From positions 1 through 50,212 of the forward strand of contig DAOUQP010000003.1 in NCBI GenBank assembly GCA_030625575.1: a DNA stretch of 50,212 nt, written 5' to 3'. The DNA comes from Eubacteriales bacterium. Lineage in GTDB: Bacteria > Bacillota > Clostridia > Peptostreptococcales > Acidaminobacteraceae. The notes under the pieces are model-generated. The model was given only the letters and a program-made list of their open reading frames with translations. It did no database searches and was not told the origin of the DNA. The translations under genes were made by a program, and so were the position numbers. Of this stretch, positions 34,134-42,457 are shown in pieces. How positions within the stretch are numbered: position 1 is the first letter of the stretch; each line of letters begins with the position of its first letter.

Positions 34134-34658
34134 TTATTCATCAAGTTTTGGATGATCATATTCAACGTCATTTGAAAGCACATCGGGTTCTTTATCAAAA
34201 AAGACTCTTTCAGAATTATTTTTGATTTTTTTGATGATGTTTAGAAGAAGGTGTATTTCATTATCCATAATATCAAGATCTTCTTCTTTTATATTATAAT
34301 ACAGATATAAGTCTTCAAATAAACGTACAAGTTTAGCGATATTATAATCTAATTCAATAAATCTACTGAAGTTATGACTATGCATTGCATTTTTGAATTG
34401 AGCAATATCAATTTTGACAACATCGATAATTTCTTCTTCTGATTCATAATTTCCAACAGGCATTGAATAAGGTTTGATTCTTTCTAAAAAGAATGTATTA
34501 TCATCGTTTAAATGATAAATATAAGAAATAACTGTCCCATCAAGGTTGAATTTCACAAGTGACATTACACCTTGTATATCTATAACACGTGCTCCCATTC
34601 TTTTTAGTTCGTCTTTACATATTTCATGTCGAATTAATCTAGATGACATTATTGCCAC
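34134..34658 (-). CDS. Unrecognised conserved-looking protein
   Basis: I do not recognise this protein. It has 174 residues, no signal or membrane segment, and an acidic C-terminal tail. The first 60 residues look like a small alpha/beta domain (MGARVIDIQGVMSLVKFNLDGTVISYIYHL) and the rest is helical. GTG 34658 is chosen for GGAGGTG 7 bases before it; an in-frame ATG lies 9 bases further in. It is a single gene between two unrelated plus-strand genes. Confidence 0.7.
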   Translation of the reverse strand: MAIMSSRLIRHEICKDELKRMGARVIDIQGVMSLVKFNLDGTVISYIYHLNDDNTFFLERIKPYSMPVGNYESEEEIIDVVKIDIAQFKNAMHSHNFSRFIELDYNIAKLVRLFEDLYLYYNIKEEDLDIMDNEIHLLLNIIKKIKNNSERVFFDKEPDVLSNDVEYDHPKLDE

Positions 34659-34742
34659 AAAAACACCTCCAGTTCATTTATTCATCAATAGTATAGCATA
34701 AATATGTTATAATTACTTAGAATTATTAAGAAGGAGATTATC

Positions 34743-36461
34743 ATGAAAGTATTTATTACAAGTTTAAATTCAAAATATATTCATTCAAATTTAGCAATAA
34801 GGTATTTATATAAATATACATTACAGATTTCAGATGTTGATGTATCAATTGAAGATTTTACAATAAATCAGAGAAAAGATTCTATTATTAAAAAAATTAT
34901 TATGAGTAAGCCCGATATAGTTGCTTTCTCCATTTACATCTGGAATTATTCAATGACTATTGAGATTGTTGAAAGCATAAAAAAGATAAATCCAAATATT
35001 AAAATTATTGTGGGAGGCCCAGAAGTAAGTTATGATCCAGAAGAATTACTTAAAAGAGCGCCTTCTATAGATTATGTAGTTTTTGGAGAAGGTGAAATTC
35101 CTTTTCAAAATTTAATAAAAACAATAATCGATAATGAAAAAGATATTCGTTTATCAGGTGTTGGCTATATCAAAAATAAAGAGATGGTAATTGGACCTAA
35201 AAGCCCATTGATGAATATTGATTCATTGATTTTTCCGTATGATTTGCCATTTGATAAAACCAAGTTGGTATACTATGAGTCATCAAGAGGTTGTCCTTAT
35301 AACTGTTCATATTGCATTTCGTCAACTATTAAAGGTGTAAGATATAAGACGCTTGATTTAGTTAAAAAGGATCTTCAACTTTTCTTAGATCAAGAAGTGA
35401 AAATTGTTAAATTTATCGATAGGACTTTTAATATTGATAAAAAGAGAAGCCTGGAGATCATCAAGTATATGATTGATAATGACAACGGAGTTACAACCTT
35501 TCATCTTGAATTATCTCCTAATCTCATCGATGAAGATTGGATTGATTTACTAAAAGGAGTTAGAAAAGATTTGGTTCAATTTGAAGTTGGAATTCAAAGT
35601 GTGCATGAAAATGTTATTAAAGCGGTTAATAGAAATATATACTTCGATAAGATTAAGGTTACTCTAAAAGAGCTGATCGATCTTCAAAATATTCATATGC
35701 ATGTAGATTTGATTGCGGGATTGCCTTATGAGGGATTAAAAGAGTTTATGGAATCTTTTGATGAGGTTTATGCTTTAAAAGCCGATCATTTTCAATTGGG
35801 ATTCTTAAAGTTGCTCAAAGGAAGTCAAATAAGAAGAGAGCAAGAGAAATACGGATATATATATGACAGTGAACCTCCGTATGAAATATTCAGTAATGAT
35901 TTTCTATCATATTACGATATAGTTTATTTAAAGGATATTGAGGAATTACTTGAAAACTACTATAATTCTCATCATTTTGAAAATACTATTGAATTTGTTG
36001 TGAGTCAATTTGATTCTCCATCTGATTTTTACGATGCTTTCAGTAAGTTTTGGAATAAGAGAAAACTATTTGAACAGAAACATAAATTGATTGATTTATT
36101 TATATATCTTTATCAATTTTCAGAAGAAAAAGAAGGATTGAATTTGCCTTTAGTAAAAGAATTGATGAAATTGGATTATCATAGAAAAAGCAGATATAAA
36201 GAAACAGAATTCTTTGGACGTTTGGATGTTGATATTCCTAGACATGAAATTCATGAAATGATTAAAGATGAAAAATTCATTTTAAAAACAATGCCACAAT
36301 TCAAAGAAAATAGTGCTAAAGAAATAATTAAAAGCATACAAATTATGAGTTTTGACTACAATGTTTTTGAAAAATCATATCAAAAGATAAAAACGATTGG
36401 CTATTTTGATTATAAGAATGATAAATTTGGTATTATAGGAGTAGATGATAATAATGAGTAA
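34743..36461 (+). CDS. B12-binding domain radical SAM protein, DUF4080 family
   Basis: The 572-residue protein has an N-terminal cobalamin-binding-like Rossmann domain (about 1-135, with VGGPEVSYDPEELL and FGEGEIPF), then a radical SAM core with CPYNCSYC (C184, C188, C191) for the 4Fe-4S cluster, and a C-terminal DUF4080-like region (about 370-572). Such enzymes cleave S-adenosylmethionine to start radical chemistry, often methyl transfer or modification of unreactive carbon. The substrate is not known. The start has AGGAG at a normal distance. The following membrane protein gene overlaps its end by 17 bases. Confidence 0.88.
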   Translation: MKVFITSLNSKYIHSNLAIRYLYKYTLQISDVDVSIEDFTINQRKDSIIKKIIMSKPDIVAFSIYIWNYSMTIEIVESIKKINPNIKIIVGGPEVSYDPEELLKRAPSIDYVVFGEGEIPFQNLIKTIIDNEKDIRLSGVGYIKNKEMVIGPKSPLMNIDSLIFPYDLPFDKTKLVYYESSRGCPYNCSYCISSTIKGVRYKTLDLVKKDLQLFLDQEVKIVKFIDRTFNIDKKRSLEIIKYMIDNDNGVTTFHLELSPNLIDEDWIDLLKGVRKDLVQFEVGIQSVHENVIKAVNRNIYFDKIKVTLKELIDLQNIHMHVDLIAGLPYEGLKEFMESFDEVYALKADHFQLGFLKLLKGSQIRREQEKYGYIYDSEPPYEIFSNDFLSYYDIVYLKDIEELLENYYNSHHFENTIEFVVSQFDSPSDFYDAFSKFWNKRKLFEQKHKLIDLFIYLYQFSEEKEGLNLPLVKELMKLDYHRKSRYKETEFFGRLDVDIPRHEIHEMIKDEKFILKTMPQFKENSAKEIIKSIQIMSFDYNVFEKSYQKIKTIGYFDYKNDKFGIIGVDDNNE

Positions 36462-37149
36462 GATACAAGATGTTATGAACCTTTTTATGGAATCGTGGAA
36501 AAATTCAACACAACTTATAAAAAAACTACCACTGCTATTAGTGGTTCCGATTGTCCATTTTTTAGCATACTATTTATCGCTGTATTTGGTTTCGTTCATC
36601 AACCTGGGAATATTGTCTTCATTATTTAGAAGTCTAATATTTGCTGTCATATTATCAAGTTATTTTTATGTGCTTTTTCAGGCGATGTATTATAAACGTT
36701 TCAAGTTTGAATATCTCTACAGTGGAATAAAGGTGTTTTTGTTGAAAAGTTGGATTTTTTTATTAATTATGAATTTAGCTTTTTATATATTGATGTTATT
36801 GGGAATCAATATTTTGCTAGGAAAATATATATTTGTTCTTCCATTCATCATATTTCTTCTTTTTAATCCAATGCCGGAAATCATTTATATTTCAGACTAT
36901 GATGAAAGAGATATGTTTTTTTATAATTTTAATTTTATTAAAAGAAATTTCTTTCAGTGGTATTCAATAAATGCCGTATTTCTATTAGGGTTGTTAGTAT
37001 TGTTTTTCATAGGAAGTATAATACCGTATGTTTCAAATATATTAATATTGGTATATACGTCATTTGTAATGATATTCAGAGGACAATTATTTAAAAAGCT
37101 ATATTTATCAAATTATAGGAAAAGGGTTTTTAATCATTTTAACCAATAA
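36445..37149 (+). CDS. Unrecognised integral membrane protein
   Basis: The 234-residue protein has about five or six hydrophobic helices and a basic C-terminus (RKRVFNHF). NPMPEIIYISDYDERD between the helices is its most polar conserved-looking part. This could be a DUF975-like or unrelated clostridial membrane family; I cannot assign it. Two starts are possible: ATG 36445, only 3 bases after AGGAG, and ATG 36454, 12 bases after it. It is coupled to the radical SAM gene upstream and followed at 12 bases by NAD kinase. Confidence 0.7.
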   Translation: MIIMSKIQDVMNLFMESWKNSTQLIKKLPLLLVVPIVHFLAYYLSLYLVSFINLGILSSLFRSLIFAVILSSYFYVLFQAMYYKRFKFEYLYSGIKVFLLKSWIFLLIMNLAFYILMLLGINILLGKYIFVLPFIIFLLFNPMPEIIYISDYDERDMFFYNFNFIKRNFFQWYSINAVFLLGLLVLFFIGSIIPYVSNILILVYTSFVMIFRGQLFKKLYLSNYRKRVFNHFNQ

Positions 37150-37161
37150 GTGGGGGATATA

Positions 37162-37980
37162 ATGCGAAGAATTTTTATTCATCATAATAATAAAAAAGCA
37201 AGTTTACAGGTAAAAGAAAAACTAATTGAATTATTAAAAGAGAATGGCTTTTACCCTACAAGGTTTCAGCCGGATGTTATTATTGTAATTGGAGGAGATG
37301 GCACCATGCTTAGTGCCATTAGGAACCATTCTACAAAAGATATTCCTTTTATAGGAATAAACACGGGCAATTTAGGTTTTTTGCCTTCTATACTTCCCGA
37401 AGACATTGGTATGTTGATAGATATTCTAAAAGGAGAAAAACTTAATGCTTTTGAATATCCACTTTTAGAAGTGCATAGTAAAACTATTCATAATGAAATA
37501 ATAGTCAATTATGCCTTTAATGAGATTTTGATTAAACATCAACAACCTAGATTGATGGAAGCGTTAATATACCTCAATAAAAAACCTTTTAATTATTTTA
37601 CTGGTGATGGTTTCATCATCTCTACTCCAATAGGAGCTACAGGATATGCAATATGGGCGGGAGGCGCTACGGTTCATTCTGATTTGCCGGTTTTTCAGTT
37701 GACGCCTTTGAATCCAAATGACAATCGAGTGAATAGACCGATGAAAAATTCAATAATCATTTCTAATGAGACTTTAATTGATTTTAAAATTATAAAAGCA
37801 AATCAAAGAGCTGTTATGGTGGCATGTGATGGAAAAAGTGTTTCAGATGAATATATTTCTGAACTTCATGTGAAAGTATCAGATTTAACAGTTAAGATTT
37901 TAAGGTTGGACAGTTATGATTATTTTGAGCTTTACAGACAAAAGATTATTGATAAAAATATTAATAAATATTTAAAATAG
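37162..37980 (+). CDS. nadK: NAD(+) kinase
   Basis: The enzyme makes NADP+ from NAD+ and ATP. The 272-residue protein has IVIGGDGTMLSAIR (GGDGT motif), GINTGNLGFLPSI (NTGxLGFL), FNEILIK and TPIGATGYAIWAGG, in the order expected for bacterial NAD kinases. ATG 37162 is chosen, with GTGGGGGAT upstream; the track start at 37150 is the GTG inside that site. It lies in a run of four same-strand genes from the radical SAM gene to the TPR gene. Confidence 0.95.
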   Translation: MRRIFIHHNNKKASLQVKEKLIELLKENGFYPTRFQPDVIIVIGGDGTMLSAIRNHSTKDIPFIGINTGNLGFLPSILPEDIGMLIDILKGEKLNAFEYPLLEVHSKTIHNEIIVNYAFNEILIKHQQPRLMEALIYLNKKPFNYFTGDGFIISTPIGATGYAIWAGGATVHSDLPVFQLTPLNPNDNRVNRPMKNSIIISNETLIDFKIIKANQRAVMVACDGKSVSDEYISELHVKVSDLTVKILRLDSYDYFELYRQKIIDKNINKYLK

Positions 37981-37990
37981 GAGAAATAAA

Positions 37991-39091
37991 ATGATAATAA
38001 GTTTAGATTTTTTAGGTGAGAAATTAGATCAAATTGCTTTTTTTGAGTTAATGAAAGACATTGAATTAGGAAATAGAATTACTCTTGATAAAAACATTCC
38101 ATTACCATTAGTTGTAGAAGCTGTAAAAGATAAAATATATGATTCTGACCCTAGTTTTTCTCAAACAGAACTAATTGATGGAATCATATTTTTATTGGGG
38201 TTAGATTCTAAATTTAAGCATAAAGATTATTACACAGAGTTGTTATTAAAAATAGATGATAATATTTTAGGGATATCAGCAGATAATATACTTAAGAATA
38301 TAACGCCTGTTAATCAAATTGATTCACTTATAAAGATAGTAGGGCTATTTAATTTAGGTTTTGAATCTGAAGAGCTTTTGGTTAATATCGGAAGATTAAG
38401 CCTTGATATTTACAGAGAGAATAGTATTGAAGATTTTAATGATCTGGGTAGAAGAATTTTTGAACATTTATTAAAGAAGGAATCGACGAGTCCTCTTCCA
38501 GAATACTATTTAGGGTATTACTATTACAATAAGGGGATATATTCAAAAGCTAAATATCTATGGGAAATCAGTATCGATAAAGAGCTAGATGAACAACTAA
38601 GAATTGAGCTTGCTGAGATTTTTCCAAAATTACAATCGAGAATGATTTATGAAGATGGTTATGAATTGATTTTAAAAGGAAGATATGATGAAGGATTAGA
38701 AAAATTGCTCTTTATCAAAGATGAATTCTCTGAGTGGTGGAATGTGTTCTTTTTTATTGGTCTAGGATACAGGTTTAAAGAAGAATATCAAAGTGCGATT
38801 CATTATTTGAATCGTGCACTTGAACTAAGTGAAGAAAATGTAGATATTATGAATGAATTAGGAATCTGTTTTACCATGACTTCTGAGTATGAAAAGGCAA
38901 GTGAAATTTATAGAAAAGCGATAGTTTTAGATCCGACTAATCATGAATTGATCTGTAATATGGGAATTATCTACTTCAATAAAGGAGAATTGGATTTAGC
39001 TAGAAAGTTCTTTAATCAGGCACATGATTTAAATCCTGAAGATGAAATAACTAAGCAGTGGATGGAACATATAGATAAACAGAGTTCTTAG
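37991..39091 (+). CDS. TPR repeat protein
   Basis: The 366-residue soluble protein has a non-repeat N-terminal half and a C-terminal half with about four TPR units (about 165-360), for example YNKGIYSKAKYLWEISIDKE, FKEEYQSAIHYLNRALELSE and FNKGELDLARKFFNQAHDLN. TPR domains serve protein contacts; the partner is unknown. The last codons (DKQSS and stop) are encoded by the first unit of a dispersed repeat (39075-39097), so the original C-terminus may have been replaced. It begins 10 bases after nadK. Confidence 0.85.
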   Translation: MIISLDFLGEKLDQIAFFELMKDIELGNRITLDKNIPLPLVVEAVKDKIYDSDPSFSQTELIDGIIFLLGLDSKFKHKDYYTELLLKIDDNILGISADNILKNITPVNQIDSLIKIVGLFNLGFESEELLVNIGRLSLDIYRENSIEDFNDLGRRIFEHLLKKESTSPLPEYYLGYYYYNKGIYSKAKYLWEISIDKELDEQLRIELAEIFPKLQSRMIYEDGYELILKGRYDEGLEKLLFIKDEFSEWWNVFFFIGLGYRFKEEYQSAIHYLNRALELSEENVDIMNELGICFTMTSEYEKASEIYRKAIVLDPTNHELICNMGIIYFNKGELDLARKFFNQAHDLNPEDEITKQWMEHIDKQSS

Positions 39092-39225
39092 CATCAGAAA
39101 AAAACATTAGTAGATCTGATGGTTAGAAATCGTTATCCAGGGGCTGTAGAATTCTTGTTTTAATTATATAGAGCTAAAAGTCATAGAATTCTTAGTCATC
39201 GGATAAACAGAGTTCTTAGCATCAG
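39075..39225 (-). repeat. Dispersed repeat element, copy B
   Basis: On the minus strand the order is R2 (39225-39203, CTGATGCTAAGAACTCTG...), R1 (39202-39180, CCGATGACTAAGAATTCT...), a core with CCCCTGGATAACGATTTCTAA, then R2 again (39097-39075). Subunits R1 and R2 are both 23 bases and related to each other. The core and flanking subunits match the repeat in the thrS T-box at 2148-2264. The last R2 overlaps the end of the TPR gene. Confidence 0.85.
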
Positions 39226-39239
39226 AATGACCTTTAACG

Positions 39240-39307
39240 TAAGAGGCACGGTTTTGACAACGAAATTCTTATATCCATAGGAAAATTTCTGTCAAAGTCG
39301 TGTCTTA
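39240..39307. repeat. Long imperfect hairpin
   Basis: TAAGA-GCACG-TTTTGACA-GAAATT on the left pairs with AATTTC-TGTCAAA-CGTG-TCTTA on the right with small bulges, giving a hairpin of 68 bases. It is the first of four related hairpins in this intergenic stretch. It has no T tail. Confidence 0.7.
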
Positions 39308-39342
39308 CCTACTACCAAATCAAGCAGTTTCGATAACAAAAT

Positions 39343-39484
39343 TAGTCAGTTCCGTTAGCCAAATCGGAGATTTTGACTACATGACATTTGACCTGCTGCG
39401 GAATTATAAATTCCTGCTAGGTCAAGAAAATTTCTATCTCATTGCATTTGACTTACAACGGAATCAAAGATTCCTGTTAAGTCA
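39343..39484. repeat. Three successive related hairpins
   Basis: Hairpins at 39343-39379 (TAGTCA/TGACTA, TCCG/CGGA), 39388-39425 (TTGACCT/AGGTCAA, GGAATT/AATTCC) and 39449-39484 (TGACTTA/TAAGTCA, GGAATC/GATTCC) share the layout of an outer TGAC-type arm and an inner GGAAT arm. The compensating changes between arms (for example T-A to C-G in TTGACCT versus TGACTTA) argue for a conserved RNA or DNA fold. The 66-residue ORF in the track here is a product of the repeat. Confidence 0.7.
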
Positions 39485-39508
39485 TAAAGATTCCTGTTAA
39501 GTCATAAA
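39469..39508 (+). repeat. Direct tandem duplication of 20 bases
   Basis: GATTCCTGTTAAGTCATAAA occurs twice without a gap. The first copy is the right arm of the last hairpin; the second is extra. It looks like a recent slippage event. Confidence 0.9.
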
Positions 39509-39525
39509 GATTTTAGTTAGATCAA

Positions 39526-39624
39526 GATTGTAATCCAGGGGCTCTAGAATTCTCATCTCTGTCATGTAAAGGGTTATAGTCATAGAATTCTTAGTCATTG
39601 GATAAACAGAGTTCATAGCATCAG
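39526..39624 (-). repeat. Dispersed repeat element, copy C (partial)
   Basis: On the minus strand this holds R2 (39624-39602), R1 (39601-39579) and a diverged, truncated core with AGCCCCTGGATTACAATC. R1 and R2 differ from copy B by only one base each. It has the same orientation as copy B, so the hairpin cluster lies between two parallel copies. Confidence 0.8.
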
Positions 39625-39687
39625 AAAGAAATTATTACTAAATCTATGATTGAAAGTATTGAAGTTTTGTTGTAAACTGATACTGTA

Positions 39688-39725
39688 TTCAACAATTTGT
39701 TGAATTGTTGTGAAAAAATTATAAT
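39688..39725 (+). promoter_or_regulatory. Candidate promoter of ptb-iorAB with overlapping inverted repeat
   Basis: TTGTTG (39697-39702) and TATAAT (39720-39725) stand 17 bases apart, close to the ptb start. TTCAACAA-T-TTGTTGAA at 39688-39704 is a perfect inverted repeat covering the -35 element and could be an operator. Its half-site orientation differs from the Rex consensus, so no regulator is named. Confidence 0.55.
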
Positions 39726-39746
39726 TTTTGTGGAAGGAGTAAAAAA

Positions 39747-40655
39747 GTGATTAAAAATTTAACGGATTTATTGAATGAAGCAAAAAATCAAAAGAAGATG
39801 AAATTGGCTGTTGCGGCAGCTCAAGATTCTGACGTTTTAACTGCAGTTGTGGATGCGGCTAACGATGGAATTATCGATCCGATTCTAGTAGGAAATGTTG
39901 ATGAAATAAAAATAATTGCTAAAGAGAAGAACTTAGAAATAGGAAAGTTCAAACTTGTTGAAGCGGATACTTTACAAGATGCGGCAGAAATTTCAGTAAA
40001 AATGGTTAACAATGGTGAAGCTGATTTTTTGATGAAAGGTTTGATTGATACAGCAGTACTATTAAAAGCTGTGTTAAACAAAGAGTATGGGCTAAGAACG
40101 GATTCTCAATTAAGCCATGTAATGCTCTATTCTAATGAAAATTATCACAAGTTTCTATTTTTAACTGACGGTGGTATGAACATTGCACCTACTTTAGAGG
40201 AAAAAGTTAAAATTACAAAGAATGCTATTGATGTAGTAAAGGCTTTTGGAATAGAAACAGTAAAAGTTGCTGCTTTGGCTGCAAAAGAAAAAGTTAATCC
40301 TAAAATGCCGGTAACTGTTGAAGCGCGTGAACTACAGAACATGTGTGAAGCTGGAGAATTTGGCGAAGGTGTAATAGTTGAAGGACCTTTGGCATTTGAT
40401 TTAGCGGTTTCTAAAAAAGCTGCAGAAGTGAAAAAATTTGAAAGTAAAATTTCAGGAGATGTAGATGTTTTGCTTGTTCCAAACATAGAAGTAGGAAATG
40501 GAATTGGTAAAGCGTTGACATATATTGCAAAGGCAGATTCTGCTGGAATTATTATGGGAGCAAAAGTACCAATAGTTTTAGTGTCACGAGCAGATAGTTA
40601 TGAATCAAAATTATATTCAATTGCATTAGGTAGTGTAGTTGCGGCGAACATTTAA
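39747..40655 (+). CDS. ptb: Phosphate butyryltransferase/acetyltransferase family protein
   Basis: The 302-residue protein reads as a Ptb-type phosphotransacylase: AAAQDSDVLTAVVDAANDG, ADFLMKGLIDTAVLLKAVLN, FLTDGGMNIAPTLEEK and ALTYIAKADSAGIIMGAKVPIVL are its conserved blocks. Ptb changes acyl-CoA and phosphate into acyl-phosphate and CoA. A butyrate kinase gene is not adjacent. With iorAB downstream, branched or aromatic acyl-CoA from amino acids is a likely substrate; butyryl-CoA remains possible. The start is GTG with AAGGAG 7 bases before it. Confidence 0.9.
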   Translation: MIKNLTDLLNEAKNQKKMKLAVAAAQDSDVLTAVVDAANDGIIDPILVGNVDEIKIIAKEKNLEIGKFKLVEADTLQDAAEISVKMVNNGEADFLMKGLIDTAVLLKAVLNKEYGLRTDSQLSHVMLYSNENYHKFLFLTDGGMNIAPTLEEKVKITKNAIDVVKAFGIETVKVAALAAKEKVNPKMPVTVEARELQNMCEAGEFGEGVIVEGPLAFDLAVSKKAAEVKKFESKISGDVDVLLVPNIEVGNGIGKALTYIAKADSAGIIMGAKVPIVLVSRADSYESKLYSIALGSVVAANI

Positions 40656-40676
40656 TTTATTAAGGAGAGTGGAAAA

Positions 40677-42455
40677 ATGAAGAAGTTTCTTACAGGAAAC
40701 GAGGCGGTTGCTAGAGGAGTTTATGAAGCTGGAGTAACATATGCAGCTGCATACCCGGGTACACCGAGCACGGAAATTTTAGAAAATGTTGCACTTTATA
40801 AAGAAGACATAGTTGCAGAATGGGCTCCTAATGAAAAAGTAGCATTAGAGTCAGCATTTGGAGCATCAGTTGCAGGAGCTAGAGCTTTAGCAGCAATGAA
40901 ACATGTAGGAGTCAACGTGGCTGCTGATCCATTATTTACTATTGGTTATACAGGAGTTACTGGAGGTCTTGTATTAGTGAGTGCCGACGATCCTGGTTGT
41001 CATTCATCACAAAATGAGCAAGATAACAGATATTATGCAAAATTTGCGAAAATTGCTTGTGTTGAACCAAGCGATTCTCAAGAATCAAAAGATTTTGTTA
41101 AAGAGGCATTTAAAATCAGTGAAGAATTTGATGTTGCAGTTCTTTTTAGAATGACAACTAGAGTATGTCACTCTAAGGGTTTAGTAGAATTTAAAGAGCG
41201 TGAAAATATCGATATAGTACCTTATGAGAAGCAACCGAGAAAATATATTGCCGCTCCTGCTCACGCAAAGCTTCTTCATCCAATAGTTGAAGACAAACTT
41301 GTGAAACTAGAAGAGTATAGCAATAATACTTATTTAAATAGAGTTGAATGGAATGATTCTAAAATCGGTATTATAACTTCAGGTGTAGCATATACTTATT
41401 CAAAAGAAGTATTTGGAGATACAGCAAATTATTTAAAAATTGGATTTTCTTTTCCATTACCGATGAAAATGATTAAAGAATTCGCTGATAAAGTTGAAAC
41501 ATTATATGTAATTGAAGAATTGGAACCATTTATAGAAGAGCATTTAAAGGTTGCTGGAATCGATTGTATCGGTAAGGATAAGATTCCTAATATCGGAGAA
41601 CTTAATCCTGATATTATTGAGAAAGCATTATTAGGAAAAGAAACGACTACTATTGAAATCGATAGTTCAAAAATAGTAAATAGACCTCCAACATTATGTG
41701 CTGGTTGTCCACATAGAGGCTTTTTCTATCAATTGGGTAAAAAGAAAAATGTTATGATTACTGGAGATATCGGTTGTTATACTTTAGGTTTTGCTGATCC
41801 GCTTAATGCTATTGATACTGTAATCTGTATGGGTGGAAGCATAAGCATGGGACATGGTGCTCAAAAAGCTTTTGAAAAAAATGGAGTAGATAGAAGAGTT
41901 GTTTCTGTAATTGGTGATTCAACATTTATGCATACAGGAATTAATTCATTGGTAGATGTAGCATTTAATCAAGGGAATACAGTAAGTGTAATTTTGGATA
42001 ATAGAATTACAGCAATGACTGGTCATCAAGAGAATCCAGCAACAGGTTTTACATTACAAGGAGATCCTACAAATCAAGTTGATTTTGAAGAACTTGTAAG
42101 AGCTATTGGTGTTAAGCATGTTGTCACTGTTAATCCGCTTAAACTGGATGAGGTTGATAAAGCCTTGGAAGATGCATTTGAATATGATGGACCTTCAGTA
42201 ATTATTACTAGATGGCCTTGTGCACTTAAGAAGTACTCTGAGCAAGATCTTGCTGAATTTGGACCATTGGAAAACAAGTGTTTCATTATCGAAGATGAGT
42301 GTAAAGGTTGTAAAATTTGCACTAAGACTGGATGTCCTGCAATTAGTTTTGATAATGGCAAGATGAAGGCGTTTATCGATCCAAATCAATGTGTTGGCTG
42401 TGAAGTATGTTTACAAGCATGTCCATTTGATGCAATTGTAAAGGCGGGTGAATAA
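40677..42455 (+). CDS. iorA: Indolepyruvate ferredoxin oxidoreductase, alpha subunit
   Basis: The 592-residue subunit has the pyrimidine-binding domain at the start (AYPGTPSTEILE), a thiamine diphosphate domain with GDIGCYTLGFADPL and GGSISMGHGAQKAF, and a C-terminal ferredoxin domain with CKGCKICTKTGCP and CVGCEVCLQACP. It oxidises aryl pyruvates from Trp, Phe and Tyr to aryl-acetyl-CoA and reduces ferredoxin. The first ferredoxin motif (CxxCxxCxxxxCP) has one more residue before the fourth cysteine than the standard CxxCxxCxxxCP. iorB follows after two bases. Confidence 0.96.
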   Translation: MKKFLTGNEAVARGVYEAGVTYAAAYPGTPSTEILENVALYKEDIVAEWAPNEKVALESAFGASVAGARALAAMKHVGVNVAADPLFTIGYTGVTGGLVLVSADDPGCHSSQNEQDNRYYAKFAKIACVEPSDSQESKDFVKEAFKISEEFDVAVLFRMTTRVCHSKGLVEFKERENIDIVPYEKQPRKYIAAPAHAKLLHPIVEDKLVKLEEYSNNTYLNRVEWNDSKIGIITSGVAYTYSKEVFGDTANYLKIGFSFPLPMKMIKEFADKVETLYVIEELEPFIEEHLKVAGIDCIGKDKIPNIGELNPDIIEKALLGKETTTIEIDSSKIVNRPPTLCAGCPHRGFFYQLGKKKNVMITGDIGCYTLGFADPLNAIDTVICMGGSISMGHGAQKAFEKNGVDRRVVSVIGDSTFMHTGINSLVDVAFNQGNTVSVILDNRITAMTGHQENPATGFTLQGDPTNQVDFEELVRAIGVKHVVTVNPLKLDEVDKALEDAFEYDGPSVIITRWPCALKKYSEQDLAEFGPLENKCFIIEDECKGCKICTKTGCPAISFDNGKMKAFIDPNQCVGCEVCLQACPFDAIVKAGE

Positions 42456-42457
42456 TA

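Noticed and set aside
39300-39500. 66-residue ORF MSYLLPNQ...
   Set aside because: It lies fully in the hairpin array, its peptide repeats (FDLLRN, FDLQRN) come from the DNA repeat, and no ribosome binding site stands before it.
39075-39624. CRISPR array
   Set aside because: The repeated units are unevenly spaced, vary in sequence, are partly directly adjacent and have no unique spacers or cas genes nearby.
39688-39704. Rex operator in front of ptb
   Set aside because: The half-sites point the other way (TTCAACAA, TTGTTGAA) from the Rex consensus TTGTTAA...TTAACAA, so the regulator is left open.
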